Of a DNA stretch of 6,683 nucleotides, positions 1 through 5,459 are shown piece after piece. Source of the DNA: Lachnospiraceae bacterium UBA4292 (GTDB lineage Bacteria; Bacillota; Clostridia; Lachnospirales; Lachnospiraceae); contig DGVE01000030.1 of assembly GCA_002395865.1 (NCBI GenBank), positions 1-6,683 on the forward strand, in the 5' to 3' direction. Made by a program: the position numbers and the translations under genes. Numbering within the stretch: the stretch's first letter is position 1; every line of letters starts with the position of its first letter. The notes below the pieces were generated by a model, which made no database searches, was not told the DNA's origin, and worked only from the letters and a program-made list of their open reading frames with translations.

Positions 1-358
1 TGCCGCACAGCTGCTTGGGCATATCCGAAAGGATCTCCACATATGTCGCAGCGTCCGGATCGTACATCTCGCTCACCTCTGGATGGAACACCATGTCGCA
101 TCCATGCTCTGTAAGAAGCTTGCAATCCCTGTCGAAATCCCTTGGATAGGTCTCCAGATCCTCCCCGGGTCCGAACTGTGTGGGATTGACGAATACGCTG
201 GCAACCACCCTGTCACAGGCCTTATCGGCCGCGTCCACGAGGCTCGCGTGTCCCTCGTGAAGGTAACCCATCGTCGGAACCAGACCGACCGTGAGTCCTT
301 CCTTTCTCCAGCCCCTGACTACCTCTCTAACCTCTGCTATCGTTCTTGCGATTATCAT
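1..358 (-). CDS. panC: Pantothenate synthetase (pantoate--beta-alanine ligase), N-terminal part, cut by window edge
   Basis: PanC joins D-pantoate and beta-alanine using ATP, via a pantoyl-adenylate, in the last step of cytoplasmic pantothenate synthesis. Translating the minus strand from the ATG at 356-358 gives 119 residues before the window ends, out of the roughly 280 usual for the family. The N-terminal Rossmann half is clear: [10 protein letters not shown] at residues 28-37 carries the HIGH-type nucleotide-binding motif (H34, H37), VFVNPTQF at 55-62 includes the pantoate-binding glutamine Q61, and the family signature [13 protein letters not shown] follows at 62-74. An AGGAGG lies at 368-373, nine bases before the start, which fixes the start. 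The gap to panB is 24 nt with no terminator, so it is the third gene of the panG-panB-panC operon. No frameshift is seen; the missing C-terminus is only a window-edge effect. Confidence 0.96.
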   Translation of the reverse strand, partial: MIIARTIAEVREVVRGWRKEGLTVGLVPTMGYLHEGHASLVDAADKACDRVVASVFVNPTQFGPGEDLETYPRDFDRDCKLLTEHGCDMVFHPEVSEMYDPDAATYVEILSDMPKQLCG

Positions 359-382
359 AGCTTTCTGCCTCCTGTATTATTC

Positions 383-1225
383 TCAATACTCTTTATCAAG
401 TCCTGCCAGAAATTCATCCGTGCAGTCGCTCTTTGCAAATGTGTGCTCCTCCCTCGGGAAGGTCCCGCCTTTCACCGCGTCGGAGTATGCCTTAAACGCG
501 TCCACCATGGCATCACCGATCTGTCCGAACTGCTCCACGAACTTCGGCTTCATGCCGCTCATGCCGAGCATGTCCTGATATACCAGCACCTGCGCGTCTG
601 TTTCATTGCCCGCACCGATACCGATGGTGATGATGGAGAGCTTCCTCGTGATGAGAGCCGCGAGCTTGGGCGGTACGCACTCAAGTGTCACCGCAAATGC
701 GCCTGCCTCCTGTACTGCGAGAGCATCCTCCAAAACTCTTCTCGCGTTTGCCTCGCCCTTGCCCTGAACCTTGAAGCCGCTCATGGCATTTACCGACTGG
801 GGAGTCATACCGATGTGCGCCACCACCGGGATACCCGCTGCGGTGATGGCCCTTATCTGGGGAGCCACGTCCTTTCCGCCCTCGAGTTTAACTCCCTGTG
901 CACCGGTCTCCTTCATTATCCTGCCGGCGTTCTCGAGCGCCTGCGCGGGTGAGAGCTGGTAGCTCATGAAGGGCATGTCCACGATGACCATGGCAGTCTG
1001 CGTGCCCCTGACTACGCTCCTTCCGTAGATGATCATCTCATCGAGCGTCACCGGAAGCGTGTCGGTATAGCCCTGCATCGTCATTCCGAGGCTGTCACCC
1101 ACAAGAATGAAGTCGATGCCTGCCTTGTCTATAAGTCTTGCAGTCGTGTAATCGTAGCAGGTCAGCTGTGTGAGCTTTTCGCCTGCAGCCTTCTTTGCGT
1201 TAAGTGTTGCGATCGTATTTCTCAT
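383..1225 (-). CDS. panB: 3-methyl-2-oxobutanoate hydroxymethyltransferase (ketopantoate hydroxymethyltransferase)
   Basis: PanB transfers a hydroxymethyl group from 5,10-methylenetetrahydrofolate to 2-ketoisovalerate, making ketopantoate, the committed step of pantothenate synthesis. The 280-residue product is slightly longer than the E. coli protein (about 264) and matches it throughout as a (beta/alpha)8 barrel. Visible landmarks are LVGDSLGM at 41-48, DMPFMSY at 83-89, VKLEGG at 112-117, HIGMTPQSVN at 137-146, LECVP at 181-185 and IGIGAGN at 201-207. By alignment with E. coli PanB, the metal ligands are D44, D83 and E115, and the catalytic glutamate is E182; all are present. The extra length is a C-terminal tail after the conserved EEHTF. 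The ATG at 1223-1225 is preceded by AGGAGG at 1232-1237, six bases upstream. It sits 28 nt after the panG stop and 24 nt before panC. Confidence 0.98.
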   Translation of the reverse strand: MRNTIATLNAKKAAGEKLTQLTCYDYTTARLIDKAGIDFILVGDSLGMTMQGYTDTLPVTLDEMIIYGRSVVRGTQTAMVIVDMPFMSYQLSPAQALENAGRIMKETGAQGVKLEGGKDVAPQIRAITAAGIPVVAHIGMTPQSVNAMSGFKVQGKGEANARRVLEDALAVQEAGAFAVTLECVPPKLAALITRKLSIITIGIGAGNETDAQVLVYQDMLGMSGMKPKFVEQFGQIGDAMVDAFKAYSDAVKGGTFPREEHTFAKSDCTDEFLAGLDKEY

Positions 1226-1253
1226 AGCGTTCCTCCTCTCAAAATTTCGTCGC

Positions 1254-2090
1254 TCAGGATAGGAGCGATCTCATCTGTGTGTAATCCCTGTCAGGGTTCT
1301 TCCTCTGCGCGGTATCGATCAGCCTGAGTCCCGCTGCCTTATACAGCTTCTTCTGCTCTTCATCAAGGCTCATAAGGTGCTCTCTGACGGTTCCGGTGTC
1401 ATTTCTCTCTATCGGTCCGGTGAGTGCCCCCGAGCAGCCCCTGCTCAGCACATTTTTGATGTTTGCTGCAATAAGCGGTGAAAGAGCAGCCAAAGCGTCA
1501 TCTCCAAAACCACACTCGCTCAGCATTTCGGAAGCCTCATCTATCAGAGCTATGACAAGGTTTGAAGCCATGGACGCCGCAGCGTGGTACTTTTTCTTAA
1601 CATCCGGGCTTATCACCTTGGCCTTTAAGCCTATGGACTCAAGAAGCGTCCTCCACTCCTGCGCGCCCTCACCGCCCTCGATGCAAAAAAAAGCATCCGC
1701 GAGTCCGGACCAGCTCAAATACCTGTCGCTTACCGGATACAACGGATGTATCGAAAATCCCCGCGCGCCCTTCTTCTCTATCCCCGGGAAAGCCTCCCGC
1801 GACGAGAGAGCGCCGCTGCAATGACATATATTCTTTTTACTTATATCAGAGCGCGCTATCCTTTCGTAGATACCTGCGATCTGATCGTCGGACGCTGTGA
1901 TGAAAACCGCATCGCTGTCAGAAACAAGCTTGTCAATATCATCATAAAAACAGGAGCTCGTGAATACCGCCGCATCCCTCGCGTGCTCTTCCTGCCTGCT
2001 GTAGTAGCCGGTCAGCTGAACGCCGTGCTCTGCGAAGTACCTCCCCAGGGAATATCCGACCCTGCCGGCACCGATAAATCCTATTTTCAT
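1254..2090 (-). CDS. panG: PanG-type ketopantoate reductase candidate (Rossmann-like/DUF2520 protein)
   Basis: This 278-residue protein has an N-terminal NAD(P)-binding Rossmann fold and a C-terminal helical domain. The fold starts with KIGFIGAGRVG (GxGxxG at G7, G9, G12). YSR follows at 30-32 after the second strand, where R32 could hold the 2'-phosphate of NADPH. HCSGALSS lies at 90-97 and SIHPLYP at 113-119. KKYHAAASMASN at 166-177 and ALTGPIERND at 222-231 are typical of the DUF2520 family. The Francisella member of this family, PanG, was shown to be a ketopantoate reductase replacing PanE and IlvC. Position directly before panB and panC supports the same reaction here, ketopantoate to D-pantoate, but the substrate is inferred. 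The ATG at 2088-2090 was chosen because AGGAGGTGAT stands seven bases upstream and the Rossmann strand begins at residue 2. An in-frame ATG at 2132 has no ribosome binding site. Confidence 0.88.
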   Translation of the reverse strand: MKIGFIGAGRVGYSLGRYFAEHGVQLTGYYSRQEEHARDAAVFTSSCFYDDIDKLVSDSDAVFITASDDQIAGIYERIARSDISKKNICHCSGALSSREAFPGIEKKGARGFSIHPLYPVSDRYLSWSGLADAFFCIEGGEGAQEWRTLLESIGLKAKVISPDVKKKYHAAASMASNLVIALIDEASEMLSECGFGDDALAALSPLIAANIKNVLSRGCSGALTGPIERNDTGTVREHLMSLDEEQKKLYKAAGLRLIDTAQRKNPDRDYTQMRSLLS

Positions 2091-2091
2091 A

Positions 2092-2160
2092 GCATCACCT
2101 CCTTTTCGCGCGGGCCGCCGATGCGGACCCATAAACCATGGTAGTTCAGGAAGTAGATGC
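2092..2160 (-). promoter_or_regulatory. Potential Shine-Dalgarno-sequestering RNA structure in the panG leader
   Basis: On the minus strand, the leader segment GCATCTACTTCCT (2160 to 2148) can pair with AGGAGGTGATGC (2103 to 2092), which is the panG Shine-Dalgarno sequence plus nearly the whole spacer to the ATG. The helix has 12 base pairs with one bulged U and one G-U wobble. The 44 nt enclosed contain a second, GC-only hairpin at 2112-2130 (GGG-U bulge-CCGC, loop AUCG, GCGG-CCC). If formed, the structure would hide the ribosome binding site of the whole pan operon. This is read from base complementarity only; no folding energy was computed. Regulation by pantothenate, coenzyme A or another signal is inference. 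Confidence 0.55.
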
Positions 2161-2171
2161 AGTTTTCAAAA

Positions 2172-2220
2172 GCGTAATATGTCGGTACAGCTTACTGAGA
2201 ATGCCATCCGTTTCTTACGC
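2172..2220 (-). promoter_or_regulatory. Possible upstream structured domain of the panG leader
   Basis: Just after the predicted transcription start, the minus strand can form an outer helix GCGTAA (2220-2215) with TTACGC (2177-2172). An inner helix joins CGGATGGC (2210-2203) to GCTGTACCG (2191-2183), with a bulged A at 2186, two G-U pairs and an 11-nt loop. TTTT follows the outer helix. Candidate RNAs called the pan motif, hairpins with conserved bulged adenosines, are known upstream of pan operons in Firmicutes. I cannot confirm membership from the sequence alone. The exact transcription start decides whether the first bases of the outer helix are transcribed. Confidence 0.3.
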
Positions 2221-2224
2221 CTGC

Positions 2225-2253
2225 ATAATAGCACCTCTTTTCGCAAATGTAAA
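2225..2253 (-). promoter_or_regulatory. Sigma-A-type promoter for panG-panB-panC
   Basis: On the minus strand, TTTACA (2253-2248) and TATTAT (2230-2225) each match five of six consensus bases (TTGACA, TATAAT) and are separated by the ideal 17 bp. Transcription would start near 2218, giving a leader of about 128 nt before panG. The -35 box lies one base from a strong palindrome, so the stop signal of the upstream unit and this promoter are packed together. Confidence 0.7.
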
Positions 2254-2254
2254 C

Positions 2255-2286
2255 GGGACAGTGTACTAATTCATGTACACTGTCCC
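2255..2286 (-). terminator. Perfect 12-bp-stem palindrome after the EAL gene: likely terminator or REP-like element
   Basis: GGGACAGTGTAC (2255-2266) and GTACACTGTCCC (2275-2286) are exact inverted repeats with an 8-nt loop. It lies 31 bases after the EAL stop codon, a normal place for the terminator of the carB-Nudix-EAL unit. Support for simple intrinsic termination is moderate: the minus-strand tail GTTTACATTT is only loosely T-rich. The GGGACA/TGTCCC ends also resemble repeated palindromes found in many Firmicutes, and a protein-binding operator next to the -35 box is a third possibility. Confidence 0.55.
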
Positions 2287-2291
2287 CGATT

Positions 2292-2313
2292 TAAGTATTC
2301 CGTAAGTATTCCG
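2292..2313. repeat. Two tandem copies of an 11-bp unit
   Basis: TAAGTATTCCG occurs twice head to tail (2292-2302 and 2303-2313) between the EAL stop codon and the palindrome; the next base, T, also continues the unit. It is most simply a replication-slippage duplication. No function is visible. Confidence 0.8.
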
Positions 2314-2316
2314 TTA

Positions 2317-4914
2317 TCACGTGTTAATGTGTATGCTCTTCCTGCACGAGATGACCTGCTCCGTGCCCTCGCTGTTGCCTATCGCGAACCCGTTCGCAGT
2401 AACGAACTGAAGGTCGATCTCATTGGAGTCGAGATAAATACTACCCGTGCTGGTCGCATCACCGATACCGGACACGTTGCCGCCCTCGCAGTTGAGGCTG
2501 ACAAGTGTATGCATTATATCGATATCCATCTTTCCTTCCCTGGTTCCTATGCCGATGATCTCCTCACCTCTCGCTACTGCTCTTATCTGCCCGTCACGGC
2601 ACTTTATGGACATATCCCCTTCCTTGAGGACTCCTACTACGCCCTGAGTGGTTCCGGCCAGATTGCAGATAAGCTCAAAGCTTTCGCAGTTTATCCTTGC
2701 TTTTCCTCTTATACTACCGACCCCCATGGCTACAGGTGACGATACTGAGACATGGGTGCTGCAGTTTTCTATGGATACGTCTGCATTGCCGAGTATTGTG
2801 CCTATTCCCACGCACTCGGCTCCCGAGCATTGCACGGACACCCTTCCGCGAACTATCCTTATGCTGCGGTTCTCATCATTTCTACCCGCGCCGATACCCA
2901 CTACGGTATCACCGTTTCCGCTTACATTTATCTTGCCGCCCAGATCGATCAGTATATCGCCGTGGCTGTGCTTGCTGTCATTGCCTATACCGAAGCAGTA
3001 CTTCGCCTCGGAATTGATATTAAATTCACCGTAGCCTGTTATATGAAGCGAGCTCGATTTGGGTACATTTATACCCTTTCTGTCGAAGGAGTTTCGTCCC
3101 TCGCAGTTGAGCTCCACCTTCGAATTCTGTCCGAGATGAAGAACCTCCATGGAATTCTCCGATGTGATATTCACATCCACAAGAGTGATCCTTGTCTCAA
3201 TGTCGTCCTTAACATTGATATTGAGAGGTATCCTGCTGTCAGTCTTTCCGATAAATCGAACCTCGGGGACATCGACAAGAACAGATGTATATTTCTCTGT
3301 TGCAAGCTTGCGTATATCAACCTCTTCTCCTGCCTGAGGCCTGTAGACCCTGGTTACAAGACTGGCATTCTCCAGATTCATGCGGATAATGTTCTTTTTC
3401 ACATCCTCGTTTATGCTTTCGAGGAGTTCGGGAGATGGCTTGGCAACGTAGAAGCCCTGAATATAATCCGCACCGAGACCTATCATGATCTCGAGCTCAT
3501 CAAGAGTCTCAACGCCCTCAGCAAGCGCCATATATCCGTTGTTGTGAAGGAACTCTATGATATTGCCGACGATACTCATCTTCTTCTGGTTGCCGCCGAC
3601 ACCGCTTATGAGCGAGCGGTCAATCTTGACAACAATCGGGTTGTATCTTATGAGGTTGGATGTATTCGAGTAGCCTGTGCCGTAATCGTCGATGGCCAGC
3701 TGGATGCCGTGACCTCTGAGCCTCTTCTGTATGGATTCGAGCACCTCGTCGGTGACCTCGGTCTGCTCAGTAAACTCTATTACCGAGCTGTCCATGCAGC
3801 CGCTGTAGAGCTCGACGAGCCTTCCGAAATCCTTTTCCGAAAGAAGGTGCCCCGATATCGAGTTGATGAAGAGCTTTTTACCCGCCAGTCTTTCTTTGTT
3901 CTTGGACAGTAACTCGTATGCGTTGAACATGGTGGCCTTCTCTATGTCATAGAGGCGGTCGCATCTTTTGGCGATATTCAGTATCTGCAGAGGATTGAAG
4001 CCTATGGCTGCATCTGTCCTCATAAGTACCTCGTACGCGATGATATTGCCGCTGTGAGCGTCGATTATCGGCTGGTAATGGTAATTGAACAGGTTGTAAT
4101 CGATCAGCTTTGAGAACTTTCTGATATCCTCGTAATCATTCTTCTGTCTTGTGTAATTCTCCTCCGAGAACGCCCTGATCGTTCCGAGCGAGGACGATGT
4201 GGCATCATAGAGAGCGAAGCTTGCCGTGTGCATACGCTCCGCGGGAAATGACTCGCGGAAGCCTATTCCGACCGATATGGTCATGCTGTGCTTGCGCGAT
4301 ATGAGATAGCCGAATTCATCCTTCAGTGGAGCGTTCTCCACCGCGTTCTTCAGCTCCTGCATGAATTTGACTTCATCGGCATCTCCGAACTCAGGAACAT
4401 ATACCCAGTATCTTCTGGCTGTCTGAGCGGCTATGAGCGCCTTCTGTGGCAAAAACTCTCTCATGGCAGTGACCGCACTGTATATGTAAGCATCCTGGAA
4501 TGAAGGATTCGATATCCCCTCTATCTGAACTATCGCAAGAAGAGGCTCTCCCACGCTTCCGCCCATGATGCGAAGAAGCGCGGCCTGATCGATAACAGGA
4601 AGTCCCTGAGGTATGCCCAGCTCCAGATTATCGTCGACATAGACGTATCCGGCTCTGAAATCCTCCTCATCCTCCACCAGCACCATATGTATCGGTGAAG
4701 TGATATTCAGGTGATTCGACAGCCTCTCGAACACATTCGCTATCTCTTCGAACTTTGCGTTGCGATCAAGCCCTGTGATCTCCAGGATATTATCATCGCC
4801 CATGAATCTGCAGTTCTTATTGTCTATTATAAACGCGCCGGCACGATAAAAGCCTTTGATCAGTGTCTCCCACCCTCGCCCGAAATATACACGCCACAGT
4901 GCATTTAGATCCAT
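2317..4914 (-). CDS. EAL-domain c-di-GMP phosphodiesterase with degenerate GGDEF-like region and C-terminal beta-solenoid-like repeats
   Basis: The 865-residue protein has no signal peptide or membrane segment, so it should be cytoplasmic. Residues 1-115 are unrecognised. Residues about 120-250 look like a degenerate GGDEF domain: MTISVGIGF at 211-219 matches the family's late strand, but the GGDEF loop is absent, so cyclase activity is unlikely. The EAL domain spans about 270-505. It keeps the family's catalytic set: E295 (EVL in place of EAL), N351, E380, the D409-D410 pair, K430, E466 in AEGVE, and Q486 in IQGFYVAKP. Hydrolysis of c-di-GMP to pGpG is therefore expected. From about 540 the chain becomes strand-rich, with regular GIG repeats from 614 to the end (separate entry). 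The ATG at 4912-4914 has AAGGTGG five bases upstream (4919-4925), directly abutting the Nudix stop codon. The gap to the Nudix gene is 11 nt, so the two are likely co-translated. The gene ends with TGA followed at once by TAA. Confidence 0.93.
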   Translation of the reverse strand: MDLNALWRVYFGRGWETLIKGFYRAGAFIIDNKNCRFMGDDNILEITGLDRNAKFEEIANVFERLSNHLNITSPIHMVLVEDEEDFRAGYVYVDDNLELGIPQGLPVIDQAALLRIMGGSVGEPLLAIVQIEGISNPSFQDAYIYSAVTAMREFLPQKALIAAQTARRYWVYVPEFGDADEVKFMQELKNAVENAPLKDEFGYLISRKHSMTISVGIGFRESFPAERMHTASFALYDATSSSLGTIRAFSEENYTRQKNDYEDIRKFSKLIDYNLFNYHYQPIIDAHSGNIIAYEVLMRTDAAIGFNPLQILNIAKRCDRLYDIEKATMFNAYELLSKNKERLAGKKLFINSISGHLLSEKDFGRLVELYSGCMDSSVIEFTEQTEVTDEVLESIQKRLRGHGIQLAIDDYGTGYSNTSNLIRYNPIVVKIDRSLISGVGGNQKKMSIVGNIIEFLHNNGYMALAEGVETLDELEIMIGLGADYIQGFYVAKPSPELLESINEDVKKNIIRMNLENASLVTRVYRPQAGEEVDIRKLATEKYTSVLVDVPEVRFIGKTDSRIPLNINVKDDIETRITLVDVNITSENSMEVLHLGQNSKVELNCEGRNSFDRKGINVPKSSSLHITGYGEFNINSEAKYCFGIGNDSKHSHGDILIDLGGKINVSGNGDTVVGIGAGRNDENRSIRIVRGRVSVQCSGAECVGIGTILGNADVSIENCSTHVSVSSPVAMGVGSIRGKARINCESFELICNLAGTTQGVVGVLKEGDMSIKCRDGQIRAVARGEEIIGIGTREGKMDIDIMHTLVSLNCEGGNVSGIGDATSTGSIYLDSNEIDLQFVTANGFAIGNSEGTEQVISCRKSIHINT
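2335..3075 (-). repeat. Protein-level GIG repeat region (8-9 units, probable beta-solenoid) in the EAL protein
   Basis: Glycine-hydrophobic-glycine marks recur at residues 642 (FGIG), 673 (VGIG), 703 (VGIG), 731 (MGVG), 761 (VGVL), 788 (IGIG), 816 (SGIG) and 844 (AIG), with a weaker unit at 614 (KGIN). Spacings are 31, 30, 28, 30, 27, 28 and 28 residues. Between marks the pattern is polar turn, then alternating hydrophobic residues such as DILIDL, KINVSG, RVSVQC and DIDI, often with a cysteine or serine. This is the pattern of stacked beta-strand coils. Similar GIG/GG-rich repeats are known to me mainly from secreted proteins of gut Firmicutes. Fold and ligand are inferred. Confidence 0.75.
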
Positions 4915-4925
4915 CTGTCCACCTT

Positions 4926-5438
4926 CTAAATATCAAAAACCTGTCTGATACTGCTGTAATGAAGGAATATCCCCTCCTCGGCGAGAGCCTTTATCTCCTC
5001 GTGGGTCGCAAGCCTGAAATCAGTCGCCTCCGACTCCTGAAGCACTACATCGCTCTCGTCAAAATCCTTGAAGAACCTGTAGACATCGACGAAATAATTG
5101 TCTCCGGGGCTCTCCCTGTGGTATGTCAGAACAAGCTCGTGAGGGCACTGCCTGACATCAAGTCCGGTCTCCTCGAAGACCTCCCGGCAGACGGCGTCGT
5201 ACGAGCTCTCGCCCGCCATCACGCCGCCTCCGGATACCTCCCACCATCCGGGAGCCCATCTTTTGTCTTCCTTTCTCTTAGTGATGAGGAACCTTCCGTC
5301 GCTCCTTGCTATCACTCCGAGCACCGACAGGTGATAGTCCCCCGGCACCATCCTGAAGTCGTTGCGCTGCATCGTTCTTCCGGTGACCTTTTTATCGCTG
5401 TCGTAGATATCCCAGTATTCCATTATATGTTCTTTCAA
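4926..5438 (-). CDS. Nudix hydrolase, substrate unknown
   Basis: This 170-residue protein has one Nudix domain and hydrolyses, by family, a nucleoside diphosphate linked to another group, in the cytoplasm. The Nudix box GX5EX7REUXEEXGU is perfect from G71 to L93 (E77, R85-E86, E89-E90, then TGL), so the Mg-binding and catalytic glutamates are present. The opening WDIYD...TGR followed by GDYHLSVLGVI is typical of the MutT/IPP-isomerase-like Nudix subgroup, which does not fix the substrate. Two starts are possible: TTG at 5436-5438, with AGGA eight bases upstream (5447-5450), or ATG at 5421-5423, giving MEYWDIYD as in many relatives but with no good ribosome binding site. I chose TTG on the ribosome binding site. 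It lies 21 nt after carB and 11 nt before the EAL gene, with no terminator either side. Confidence 0.9.
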   Translation of the reverse strand: MKEHIMEYWDIYDSDKKVTGRTMQRNDFRMVPGDYHLSVLGVIARSDGRFLITKRKEDKRWAPGWWEVSGGGVMAGESSYDAVCREVFEETGLDVRQCPHELVLTYHRESPGDNYFVDVYRFFKDFDESDVVLQESEATDFRLATHEEIKALAEEGIFLHYSSIRQVFDI

Positions 5439-5459
5439 ACTTTTGTTCCTAACTGTATT

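Noticed and set aside
359..382. Possible terminator or promoter between panB and panC
   Set aside because: The 24-nt gap holds only a ribosome binding site; no hairpin or promoter boxes are seen.
83..952. A 289-codon plus-strand frame across panC and panB
   Set aside because: It spans two well-supported minus-strand genes and their intergenic gap, and its translation shows no family features.
2112..2130. GC-only hairpin as an intrinsic terminator in the pan leader
   Set aside because: On the minus strand it is followed by GCGCGAAAAGG, without a T-run, so it cannot be a standard terminator.
2091..2132. Upstream in-frame ATG at 2132 as the panG start
   Set aside because: It would add 14 basic residues before the Rossmann strand, lies beside the GC hairpin, and has no ribosome binding site, while the ATG at 2090 has a near-perfect one.
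2752..3912. A 386-codon open frame on the plus strand inside the EAL gene
   Set aside because: It lies wholly antisense to a gene with strong motifs, has no recognisable domain and no convincing ribosome binding site; it is a codon-bias shadow.
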